A stretch of DNA of 64,000 bases from IMG/VR virus record IMGVR_UViG_3300020222_002168, positions 1 to 64,000 of that record. One strand, given 5' to 3'. The translations under genes and the position numbers were made by a program. The stretch is from a virus. The notes under the pieces are model-generated. The model was not told the DNA's origin and did no database searches. It saw nothing but the letters and a program-made list of their open reading frames with translations. This document shows positions 55,417 to 64,000 of this stretch, one piece after another (within the stretch, counting starts at the first letter, position 1; each line of letters opens with the position of its first letter).

Positions 55417-56799
55417 TTATGAAGGATCAAATGCGAATGTGTAACGACCATTAGTACCGGTTGAATAGTAAACCTTGCTGGCATCTAGAGATATCTTGCC
55501 TTTAAAGTTAGGAGGATATAATGCATCAAAACCTGTGACAGCGACATCATTACCTTGTTTGGCAGTTTGAGTATAGATTTGCACGATAGGAGACGAGTTG
55601 ACTAATTTAATACAGGTGTCTCCAAACCCCTTAATTTTGTTTACTTCTGATGCCATATCCTCAGCGATGACCGATAATACTTGATAACCTATATTATATC
55701 TAGGATTCTTTTTGTCTGCTTTTTTCCTACTGGCATAGGATTCTAGAACAGATTGATATTGAGGATAGGCGTTGAAGTCCGGTGGGTTTTTAGCGATCAG
55801 ATCTTTGATGATCGGCTGAAGAGCAACGACGTCCGGTTTTTTTAATTCTTCGGCAATAGCGAACGGTCCATTAACAGACGACGCTTCCGCGACTATTTTG
55901 ATTATGGCTATAGCTTCTGGGTTGTTTGTTATTAAAGATTGGTCTTGCTGCTTTTCTATGACTTTGATTCCGTCATAGATGTTTTTTATACTAGCTTTTG
56001 CTCCGTCCTTACCTTTGCTGGATATTCCTAGTGTTATTCCTGTTGGCAATTCTATTTCACTATCGACCAATCCGCTGGTTTTCTGATTCGAAAACTTGAT
56101 AGTTCCAGACCAAGGCGCATTGTTGTTTAAAGTTTCCCTCGCTTCTTCGGAACCTGGTGTTTTAATTGAGCCGACCAACAATGCTATAGGAGCGAGTACT
56201 TCACCAAAATCATCTCTGATTGCAGTTTCTTTTTCAGCCATACCTTTGAACATCGGTAATTGACCTCGTAATATTACAGCGGCATCGGCTGCCAATGGTT
56301 GTCCGTTTGGTGATGCAGATAGTTCTTTGATCAGTGCCTGTGGTGTTGCAAATTCCGAACCAGGTGCGAAAATATCTAATGGTTTCATTTTATAACTAGA
56401 TTTAAGGCTAGAAGCCTTTTGCAATTGATAATTACCAGGAAGACCGTCGTTCTTCCATTGTCCTGTCATGTCATTGGTAATTTGTTTGAAATATCTAGCA
56501 AAATATACCATCTTGTTGGTCTTGGTATCTTTGAACTCTAGAACAGCCACTGCCCGCATAGAATTATCTTGATTGTTTACAAACACTACATTCGGATAGT
56601 TTTTCTTTAGTTGCTCGACCCCCGCATCTAATTCTTCTTTGGTCTTATAGGCACCAGGTTGGCTTGGTATATAAGCGACCTGTTGGAATTCGATTTCCTG
56701 CCCTTGCGGATTGACAAACTTGTCACCTCTATCTCTGTACAAGAGACCTCGGGCTTTTTCTAAAAGTATTGATTCAGATAAAAATTCAAATGCTCGCAT
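55417..56799 (-). CDS. Conserved phage protein (about 460 aa)
   Basis: 460 residues from MRAFEFLSESILLEKARGLL; a GATAAATA late promoter ends 5 nt before this ATG. Domains unknown; the N-terminal block is common in marine T4-like phages and suggests a virion or accessory role. Confidence 0.7.
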   Translation of the reverse strand: MRAFEFLSESILLEKARGLLYRDRGDKFVNPQGQEIEFQQVAYIPSQPGAYKTKEELDAGVEQLKKNYPNVVFVNNQDNSMRAVAVLEFKDTKTNKMVYFARYFKQITNDMTGQWKNDGLPGNYQLQKASSLKSSYKMKPLDIFAPGSEFATPQALIKELSASPNGQPLAADAAVILRGQLPMFKGMAEKETAIRDDFGEVLAPIALLVGSIKTPGSEEARETLNNNAPWSGTIKFSNQKTSGLVDSEIELPTGITLGISSKGKDGAKASIKNIYDGIKVIEKQQDQSLITNNPEAIAIIKIVAEASSVNGPFAIAEELKKPDVVALQPIIKDLIAKNPPDFNAYPQYQSVLESYASRKKADKKNPRYNIGYQVLSVIAEDMASEVNKIKGFGDTCIKLVNSSPIVQIYTQTAKQGNDVAVTGFDALYPPNFKGKISLDASKVYYSTGTNGRYTFAFDPS

Positions 56800-56804
56800 T
56801 AGAG

Positions 56805-56812
56805 TATTTATC
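56805..56812 (-). promoter_or_regulatory. Late promoter GATAAATA
   Basis: GATAAATA on the minus strand, ending 5 nt before the ATG at 56799. Confidence 0.6.
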
Positions 56813-57494
56813 GTATTTCTGGGAACAGACAATCCTGGATAAACACACGGACATCTTTTTCTGACAGACCCAGGCTGACCATGACTCTAGGTGTGTGCGG
56901 ATTCTGCTTTTGGTTCTGTGCGTAATAGTTTTGTTCGAATGTATTGTCTGTGATGGTCCATGCAGTGTCCATAACTGTGGCAGTATAGTTATATACGCAC
57001 TTTTCTGCTAGCTCTCGGATCTGTGCCAGTTCGGTTTCGTCCTGTACATTGCCCGCGGCCACCATCGAGGGACTGAATATGCGCTGAGCCCAATCTGGCA
57101 GAGCACGTTCTTTTCGCCACTCTAGGCTAGCTACTTCTTCTGCGAACCATTCGCACATAGGATGTTCACGATCTGAGGTAGGTGAATAATCTACGAAACA
57201 GCCCGTGATCTTGTTTTTACCTGCGATGACATCAAATCCGAATATAGGAGCAGGATTGTTTGTGTGTGGAAATACGCAACAGTGCATCATCCACAGTCCC
57301 TTGGTTTCTCGGGCGTCGACTACGTCTACGTGTGCCCTTCGATAGAATGTTCCAGTCCACACTCTATTGACCCAACCGGGCTGATTGAATCTGTCCATAC
57401 CCGGTTCGAATATTTCTAATCCTGTCCGAGAAAAATGATTTATGAATAGATCTTGTATCTCAATCAGCGTCTGCCAGACATTACTGTTTGACAT
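56808..57494 (-). CDS. Ferredoxin-dependent bilin reductase (PcyX/PebS-type)
   Basis: 228 residues. VDVVDARETKGLWMMHCCVFPHTNNPAPIFGFDVIAG and ITGCFVDYSPTSDRE match the FDBR core; the Asp in FGFDVIAG equals the proton donor of PcyA-type enzymes. It would reduce biliverdin to a phycobilin using ferredoxin. Together with the heme oxygenase next door this is a viral pigment cassette of the ho1-pcyX/pebS kind, known from marine phages. The exact product cannot be read. Confidence 0.8.
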   Translation of the reverse strand: MSNSNVWQTLIEIQDLFINHFSRTGLEIFEPGMDRFNQPGWVNRVWTGTFYRRAHVDVVDARETKGLWMMHCCVFPHTNNPAPIFGFDVIAGKNKITGCFVDYSPTSDREHPMCEWFAEEVASLEWRKERALPDWAQRIFSPSMVAAGNVQDETELAQIRELAEKCVYNYTATVMDTAWTITDNTFEQNYYAQNQKQNPHTPRVMVSLGLSEKDVRVFIQDCLFPEIR

Positions 57495-58020
57495 ACTGCA
57501 TCATCTCTTCAAAAAATCTAGCAGCGTATCCGAAACATAATTTTGCTTCGTCAGCCATCGAGTCGTCGACTTTGGCACGTATCTTTGTTTTTAAATCATC
57601 GACGTTCTCGAATTGATAATATTTTCCGCTGCCTGGGATTCTTTTAGCGATCATCTGACCGCCAGCTAGATCTCCCATATGTCTGACATAGATATGGGAC
57701 ATTAGTTTTCTAACATCATCTTTGATACTGATGATATATTTTGTATAATCTTTAACTACTGGACACAGTGCTGGTGCAACTTCACCTTTCCATAGTTCTT
57801 CGAAATCTGTTCGGATCGCTTTGCTACGTAAAATTCCCGGAACATCGTTTAAAATTCCGTGAGGCATAGTACAGACCTCTAATATTTCATACATAGGAAA
57901 TTGATTATATAGATACGTCGCGTATAATTGAGGATCGATATCACCTTTAAACAAAATTTTAACAAATGGTCTTGTTTCGGCGAATTTGTGTTCTTCGTAA
58001 GTAAGTTCTTTTAGGCTCAT
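57481..58020 (-). CDS. ho1: Heme oxygenase
   Basis: 179 residues. YVRHMGDLAGGQMIAKRI is the distal helix of heme oxygenases; His near the N-terminus (TYEEHKFAE) can be the proximal ligand. It cleaves heme to biliverdin IX-alpha, Fe and CO, the substrate of the adjacent bilin reductase, whose start overlaps it by 14 nt. Confidence 0.85.
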   Translation of the reverse strand: MSLKELTYEEHKFAETRPFVKILFKGDIDPQLYATYLYNQFPMYEILEVCTMPHGILNDVPGILRSKAIRTDFEELWKGEVAPALCPVVKDYTKYIISIKDDVRKLMSHIYVRHMGDLAGGQMIAKRIPGSGKYYQFENVDDLKTKIRAKVDDSMADEAKLCFGYAARFFEEMMQYVKQ

Positions 58021-58031
58021 AATATATGTAT

Positions 58032-58292
58032 TTAATCTTTAAGCCTTAACAACAAAAATAATAAATCTTTTTCGTCATTTAATTTCAGAATATATTCTCG
58101 ATCAGTCCTTTGATAATTCCATTTTTTTCCCAGTGGTCCTAGGCTTTCTTCAAAAAATTGCAACATCTTTTTTCGACCTCGGGTACCATTAGATTCAGAT
58201 ACTGGACGCCTGTCTCTAAAATGCACCCAAAATCCGAATCTACGGGCTCCGGTTGATTTATATTTTAATAATTTAACATCATCGAATGTCAT
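58032..58292 (-). CDS. Small protein, LRW-like C-terminus
   Basis: 86 residues, ends LNDEKDLLFLLLRLKD, resembling the LRW family. N-terminus basic, with RRFGFWVHFRDRRP. Overlaps clpS by 4 nt. Confidence 0.55.
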   Translation of the reverse strand: MTFDDVKLLKYKSTGARRFGFWVHFRDRRPVSESNGTRGRKKMLQFFEESLGPLGKKWNYQRTDREYILKLNDEKDLLFLLLRLKD

Positions 58293-58591
58293 TGTTCCAT
58301 TTCTAAAGTAATTTGCAAAGGAAAACCATGACTGCGAGCTAATGTGGTAGATTCGATTCCTTTTGTTTCTGCTATCTCGTGCGTATAAACACCTACTACC
58401 GCGCTGCCTGTTTGATGTATTTCTAAAGTTAAATTTTTAGCAGTGGTTTCGTCGTGTCTAAAAATCTGAGTTAACAGATCGATAACGAACTCCATCGGCG
58501 TTTTATCATCGTTCAAAAATATAACTTTCCACATTTTCGGAGGTTGTAGACTAGTTGTTATTTTTTCGTCGATTTGTGCATCTATAGACAT
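58289..58591 (-). CDS. clpS: ClpS-type adaptor
   Basis: 100 residues. WKVIFLNDDKTPMEFVIDLL and the C-terminal VVGVYTHEIAETKGIESTTLARSHGFPLQITLEMEQ fit ClpS, which delivers N-degron substrates to ClpA(P). Key pocket residues (NDD, GVYTxExAExK) are present. With the ClpP-like gene it suggests control over targeted proteolysis. Confidence 0.9.
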   Translation of the reverse strand: MSIDAQIDEKITTSLQPPKMWKVIFLNDDKTPMEFVIDLLTQIFRHDETTAKNLTLEIHQTGSAVVGVYTHEIAETKGIESTTLARSHGFPLQITLEMEQ

Positions 58592-58643
58592 CTTTTCTCC
58601 CGAGTTGAGTTCGGAGTCTCCCCCGAACTCTGTGACTAATACT

Positions 58644-59081
58644 TTATTTGATTTCGACGATATCGATTACTCGAGGTTTCATTTCTTCTGGAATTTCTCG
58701 CTCGATTCTGATCTGTAGAATACCGTTTTTAATAGTTGCGCTGACGATTTTCATATGTTCAGCGAGAGTAAACTTACGCTCGAAATCTCTAAGAGCCAAC
58801 CCTCTATGTAAAAACTCTACTGTAACATCATCGTTCTTATCTCTTTCGCCAATGATGGTAAGTTCGTTTTGTTCTACAGTGACCTTGATTTCGTCTTTTT
58901 CGAAGCCAGTGACAGCCATCTCGATCTCGTAGAGATTTTCCTGTAGTTTGGCTACATTGTATGGAGGATAATTATTGCTGATCTGGTTGGAGAATCGACG
59001 CTCCATGTCATCGAAAATCCTATCAAAGCCAACTAATGCTCTGTTTAATGCCTGTGTGTCAAAACGTTGTAATTGTGTCAT
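58644..59081 (-). CDS. Small heat-shock protein Hsp20/IbpA type
   Basis: 145 residues. The alpha-crystallin domain (residues about 35-125) has VAKLQENLYEIEMAVTGFEKDEIKVTVEQNELTIIGE, the GL motif as HRGLALRDFERKFTL, and the C-terminal IRIEREIP. A common marker gene of T4-like marine phages. Shares the chaperone leader with groES and dnaK. Confidence 0.9.
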   Translation of the reverse strand: MTQLQRFDTQALNRALVGFDRIFDDMERRFSNQISNNYPPYNVAKLQENLYEIEMAVTGFEKDEIKVTVEQNELTIIGERDKNDDVTVEFLHRGLALRDFERKFTLAEHMKIVSATIKNGILQIRIEREIPEEMKPRVIDIVEIK

Positions 59082-59088
59082 TTTAAAA

Positions 59089-59107
59089 TCTCCTTAAAAA
59101 GTAAGAT
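59089..59107 (-). promoter_or_regulatory. Chaperone leader copy (hsp20)
   Basis: ATCTTACTTTTTAAGGAGA on the minus strand, 18 of 19 identical to the groES and dnaK leaders, with the ribosome site AAGGAGA 7 nt before ATG. Confidence 0.8.
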
Positions 59108-59158
59108 AAGTTTGGGCCCTATGCCCTTGTGCTGAACCCATATAGGTGTCCTGCAACA

Positions 59159-59166
59159 TATTTATA
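59159..59166 (-). promoter_or_regulatory. T4-type late promoter TATAAATA (hsp20)
   Basis: Perfect TATAAATA on the minus strand, 77 nt upstream of the hsp20 ATG. Confidence 0.65.
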
Positions 59167-59192
59167 TTTTACTGTCTCTGTCTGTGCGAGTC

Positions 59193-59213
59193 AATGGGGG
59201 ACTGGCCCCCATT
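59193..59213 (-). other. GC-rich hairpin after groEL
   Basis: AATGGGGG/CCCCCATT with a 5-nt loop, 6 nt after the groEL stop. No clear U-tract; terminator-like or stability hairpin. Confidence 0.55.
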
Positions 59214-59219
59214 GGATCA

Positions 59220-61143
<1,924 letters not shown>

Positions 61144-61151
61144 TCGTATTT

Positions 61152-61170
61152 TCTCCTTATAAAGTAAGAT
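61152..61170 (-). promoter_or_regulatory. Chaperone leader copy (groES)
   Basis: ATCTTACTTTATAAGGAGA on the minus strand; identical to the dnaK copy. A GGGAC/GTCCC hairpin lies just upstream. Confidence 0.85.
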
Positions 61171-61199
61171 TAACGAGGGACCCGATGGTGTCCCTATTA

Positions 61200-63092
61200 T
61201 TAATTCTTGGTTTCTGTGTATGTAGCATCGACTACATTATCATCCTGTGATTCCGGATTGGGTTTTTCTGCTTGTTCTTTAGCAGTACGTTTTTCCAAAA
61301 GAATCTTCATCGCAGGATAAACTTTTTCTAGTTCAGATTTAATCTTATCTGTGTCATCCCCTTTGACTGCTTGTTCAACTGAGGCAACAGCAGATTCGAT
61401 TTCTGATTTTTCTGAGTCTGTGAGTGTGTCTTTAAATTCCTCTACGTCACGTTTTACTTCATATACAGTAGATTCTGCTTGATTCCGTGCTTCTATTAAT
61501 TCTCTGGCTTTTTTGTCTGCATCAGCATTGGCTTCGGCTTCTTTGATCATTTTTTCGATTTCTTCTTTGCTAAGACCAGAGTCAGACTTAATCGTGATCT
61601 TATTTTCTTTTCCTGTGCCTTTGTCTTTGGCAGAGATGTGCATGATGCCATTAGCATCGATGTCGAAAGTAACTTCGATCTGTGGCATACCTCTACGTGC
61701 CGGTGCGATTCCTTCGAGGTTGAATTCGCCTAGCATTTTGTTATGTTGAACTAACTCTCTTTCTCCCTGGAATACCTTGATAGTTACAGCAGGTTGATTG
61801 TCTTCTGCGGTGGAAAATGTCTGCTGCCCCTTAGTAGGAATAGTGGTATTTTTTTGGATGATCTTGGCCATCACACCGCCCAATGTCTCGATACCGAGGC
61901 TCAGCGGAGTGACATCTAGCAGAAGAACATCTGTTCGATCACCGCCTAGCACAGCACCTTGTACTGCGGCACCAACTGCTACCGCTTCGTCGGGGTTAAC
62001 GTCTTTACGAGGAGCCTTGCCGAACAATTTCTCGACTTCTTCCTGGACCTTAGGCATACGGGTCTGACCGCCAACGAGGATGACTTCATCGATGTCTGCA
62101 GCCGTAACAGCAGCATCCTTCATAGCGATGCGGCAGGGTTCTAGGCTGCGTTGGATAAGATCCTCAACTAGGCTTTCTAGTTTAGACCTAGAAATCTTAA
62201 CTACTAGATGTTTCGGACCAGACGCATCTGCGGTTACATAAGGTAAGTTAACTTCTGTCTGAGCGCTGTTCGACAGTTCGATCTTGGCTTTTTCTGCAGC
62301 ATCTTTAAGACGTTGCAATGCTAGGACGTCGTTCTTGAGATCTACACCGTTTTCTTTCTTAAACTCATCGACCAAGAAATCCATGATACGTTGATCAAAG
62401 TCTTCGCCTCCCAGGAATGTATCACCATTAGTCGACAACACTTCGATCTGCTTGTCACCGTCGACATTTGCGATTTCAATGATCGAAACGTCAAATGTAC
62501 CGCCTCCTAGATCATACACGGCGATTTTTCGATCTTTCTTATCAGTTTTATCAACACCATAAGCCAGCGCGGCCGCTGTAGGTTCGTTGATGATACGCAG
62601 AACTTCTAGACCAGCGATCTGTCCAGCATCTTTGGTTGCCTGTCTTTGACTGTCATTGAAGTAAGCAGGAACTGTGATAACTGCTTTGGTAACAGTTTCG
62701 CCTAGATAATCTTCTGCGGTCTTCTTCATCTTGCGAAGGACTTCAGCAGAGATTTGGGGCGGTGCTAGTTCTTTGCCCTGTGCTCGAACCCATGCATCTC
62801 CGTTTTTAGATTCCATAATTTCGTATGGCATTAAATCGATATCTTTTTGTACAGCCTGTTCTTTGAACTTGCGACCGATCAACCGTTTGGCTGCATAAAT
62901 GGTGTTTTTGGGATTAGTTACGGCCTGTCTTTTAGCGCTGGCTCCGACCAGGATTTCGTTTTCTGTGTAGGCAACGATGCTAGGTGTAGTGCGAGCACCT
63001 TCTGAATTTTCGATTACTTTGGATTTTCCTGCCTCGATGATGGCCACGCACGAATTGGTGGTTCCGAGGTCAATACCGATGATCTTAGACAT
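61200..63092 (-). CDS. dnaK: Hsp70 chaperone DnaK
   Basis: 630 residues, full length. [41 protein letters not shown] (ATPase), [14 protein letters not shown], then the substrate domain and a C-terminal lid ending DATYTETKN; the final EEVKD-like tail is altered. No dnaJ or grpE lies in the window, so host partners are assumed. Confidence 0.97.
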   Translation of the reverse strand: MSKIIGIDLGTTNSCVAIIEAGKSKVIENSEGARTTPSIVAYTENEILVGASAKRQAVTNPKNTIYAAKRLIGRKFKEQAVQKDIDLMPYEIMESKNGDAWVRAQGKELAPPQISAEVLRKMKKTAEDYLGETVTKAVITVPAYFNDSQRQATKDAGQIAGLEVLRIINEPTAAALAYGVDKTDKKDRKIAVYDLGGGTFDVSIIEIANVDGDKQIEVLSTNGDTFLGGEDFDQRIMDFLVDEFKKENGVDLKNDVLALQRLKDAAEKAKIELSNSAQTEVNLPYVTADASGPKHLVVKISRSKLESLVEDLIQRSLEPCRIAMKDAAVTAADIDEVILVGGQTRMPKVQEEVEKLFGKAPRKDVNPDEAVAVGAAVQGAVLGGDRTDVLLLDVTPLSLGIETLGGVMAKIIQKNTTIPTKGQQTFSTAEDNQPAVTIKVFQGERELVQHNKMLGEFNLEGIAPARRGMPQIEVTFDIDANGIMHISAKDKGTGKENKITIKSDSGLSKEEIEKMIKEAEANADADKKARELIEARNQAESTVYEVKRDVEEFKDTLTDSEKSEIESAVASVEQAVKGDDTDKIKSELEKVYPAMKILLEKRTAKEQAEKPNPESQDDNVVDATYTETKN

Positions 63093-63097
63093 ACATA

Positions 63098-63116
63098 TCT
63101 CCTTATAAAGTAAGAT
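63098..63116 (-). promoter_or_regulatory. Chaperone leader copy (dnaK)
   Basis: ATCTTACTTTATAAGGAGA on the minus strand, identical to the groES copy; a GGGC/GCC-type hairpin lies upstream. Confidence 0.85.
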
Positions 63117-63174
63117 CTATTTTTTAGGCTCTATGCCCTGAAAATTGCCCTAATAGTGGTACAATTTACGATTT

Positions 63175-63182
63175 TATTTATC
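63175..63182 (-). promoter_or_regulatory. Late promoter GATAAATA (dnaK)
   Basis: GATAAATA on the minus strand, about 83 nt upstream of the dnaK ATG. Confidence 0.55.
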
Positions 63183-63197
63183 TCTGAGATTATACAG

Positions 63198-63353
63198 CTA
63201 GATAAAAATATTTACGATACCTACGATGTAGATCACAGTGATCACAGCCTGGACGATGAATAGGCTATGTTTCCGCCAAATTACAGCCTGCATGACCCAG
63301 CTGACGATCTCTGTCAGCGTATTCTCGATCTCGGTTGGCTCTCCACCATTCAA
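63198..63353 (-). CDS. Small membrane protein, start uncertain
   Basis: C-terminal segment TEIVSWVMQAVIWRKHSLFIVQAVITVIY resembles SNLGWAIQAIMWRKWSLLTVQTVITVIY of the gene at 63517, so it is a paralogue. The start is unclear; a TTG near 63353 or an earlier codon in another gene's frame is possible. Confidence 0.4.
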   Translation of the reverse strand: MNGGEPTEIENTLTEIVSWVMQAVIWRKHSLFIVQAVITVIYIVGIVNIFI

Positions 63354-63501
63354 GATACAGATTCCAATCGCCGCCAAACTTTTCACGCTTGACAATTTCT
63401 GTGATTTCGATGCAGGGCATGATTTCGGTATTGGGCAGCAGGGCTCTTGATGCTGCCCAATCACAATGCCAAAAAATTACTAGAACAGCAGCCAAATTCA
63501 T
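63265..63501 (-). CDS. Small protein overlapping a membrane-protein gene
   Basis: 78 residues: MNLAAVLVIFWHCDWAASRALLPNTEIMPC then EWWRANRDREYADRDRQ. Its 3' part overlaps the paralogue above in another frame, so either two overlapping genes or a frameshift. Confidence 0.45.
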   Translation of the reverse strand: MNLAAVLVIFWHCDWAASRALLPNTEIMPCIEITEIVKREKFGGDWNLYLEWWRANRDREYADRDRQLGHAGCNLAET

Positions 63502-63516
63502 GACTGTTAATATCCT

Positions 63517-63759
63517 TCATGTTAATATACTCTTGATCAAGGGCGGCAAATAGATCACTGTGATCACTGTCTGTACAGTGAGAAGACTCCACTTGCGCCA
63601 CATGATGGCCTGTATGGCCCAACCTAGATTGGAAACAAACAGGAACCATATATTTAGTGGATAGATATTCATAGAAGTCAAAACCGCACCTACTATTAGG
63701 ATTGCGGTTATTGACCACTCAAACCAGAATTGCCAGGGTTTTCTAATCCATTCGATCAC
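63517..63759 (-). CDS. Small multi-helix membrane protein
   Basis: 80 residues, two to three hydrophobic helices, ending YLPPLIKSILT. Paralogue of the segment at 63198. Overlaps the next gene by 4 nt (ATGA). Confidence 0.6.
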   Translation of the reverse strand: MIEWIRKPWQFWFEWSITAILIVGAVLTSMNIYPLNIWFLFVSNLGWAIQAIMWRKWSLLTVQTVITVIYLPPLIKSILT

Positions 63760-64000
63760 TTCATGGCCCTAGCTTCTTCACGCCATGGTGCAAGACTGAC
63801 CAAAGGTGTCAGTGCCAAGATCACTCCTAGTTTGAACAGGGTGCTGCCGCTCACGATCCTAGCGATGGCCTTGTTGAGATCCATGGCATCACCACCCAAC
63901 AGCGGAGGAATAAACACAAAGGCAAACAGTACAAATAAAACAGCATCCACTGGCAAGCTGACTAGGTTGCTGACAAATGTTCTTGCCCACGAACCCCAGT
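63756..64000 (-). CDS. Queuosine-precursor transporter-like (VUT family), truncated at the window edge
   Basis: The frame continues past the window end. Visible part: RTFVSNLVSLPVDAVLFVLFAFVFIPPLLGG and ARIVSGSTLFKLGVILALTPLVSL, C-terminal helices of the YhhQ/COG1738-type permease. The 5' part is outside, so no start is given. Confidence 0.5.
   Translation of the reverse strand, partial: WGSWARTFVSNLVSLPVDAVLFVLFAFVFIPPLLGGDAMDLNKAIARIVSGSTLFKLGVILALTPLVSLAPWREEARAMK

Overview
The window looks like part of the genome of a large, uncultured marine T4-like tailed phage (myovirus). Evidence: T4-type late promoters (NATAAATA) sit at many gene starts. There is a dense tRNA array of about 25 genes on one strand, with tiny genes packed between the tRNAs. 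Phage-style genes occur throughout: ThyX, a tail-fibre protein, Hsp20, many 2-oxoglutarate/Fe(II) oxygenases, a heme oxygenase plus bilin reductase pair, and runs of small overlapping conserved phage proteins. There are no ribosomal or bacterial housekeeping operons. No terminase, capsid or polymerase gene lies in the window, so the lineage is inferred from these secondary traits. Nothing here identifies the host directly; the bilin cassette and the low-GC genes fit a marine, perhaps alphaproteobacterial, host.

Layout. (1) 1-3.75 kb: phage backbone genes on the minus strand (small proteins, ThyX, an oxygenase, a methyltransferase, a histone H1-like protein) driven by a consensus sigma70 promoter. 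(2) 3.78-35 kb: a visibly A/T-rich island that begins next to an odd tRNA-like element. It holds five PP-loop ATPases, four radical SAM enzymes, about ten 2OG/Fe(II)-type hydroxylases, two fatty-acid desaturases, GNAT and SAM methyl transferases, an adenylating enzyme, a flavin oxidoreductase, an SDR, an SGNH hydrolase, a glycosyltransferase-like protein, a cupin, a tctCBA-type transporter and a repeat-rich tail fibre. It resembles a biosynthetic island whose product cannot be named. (3) 35.3-36.8 kb: coiled-coil protein, an RNA polymerase omega homologue with its own sigma70 promoter, and small proteins. (4) 36.8-42 kb: the tRNA array. Several tRNAs are chimeric. Two ORF-bearing cassettes, each carrying a tRNA-Arg(TCT)-like gene, appear to be inserted in the T-loops of tRNA-Val and tRNA-Leu so that the tRNA 3' ends are exchanged. 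A structured RNA fills the gap between tRNA-Tyr and tRNA-Asp. Upstream lie two perfect sigma70 promoters and a terminator/antiterminator-like leader. (5) 42.4-51.5 kb: ClpP-like protease, many small overlapping phage genes including a family ending in an LRW motif, a D,D-carboxypeptidase and two phosphoesterases (one in the tRNA array). (6) 51.6-56.8 kb: exported, repeat-rich proteins. (7) 56.8-63.1 kb: bilin reductase and heme oxygenase, ClpS, Hsp20, GroEL/GroES and DnaK; three chaperone genes share the same 5' leader. (8) 63.2-64 kb: small membrane proteins and a truncated transporter.

How it works together. Two promoter classes are visible: sigma70 consensus (TTGACA-17-TATAAT) for the tRNAs, omega, ThyX-side and small-gene operons, and T4-late NATAAATA for structural and auxiliary genes. 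Many late motifs end about 5 nt before the ATG, which predicts leaderless late mRNAs. The phage appears to bring its own translation supplements, protein-folding and proteolysis machinery, pigment metabolism and a large oxidative or radical-chemistry gene set.
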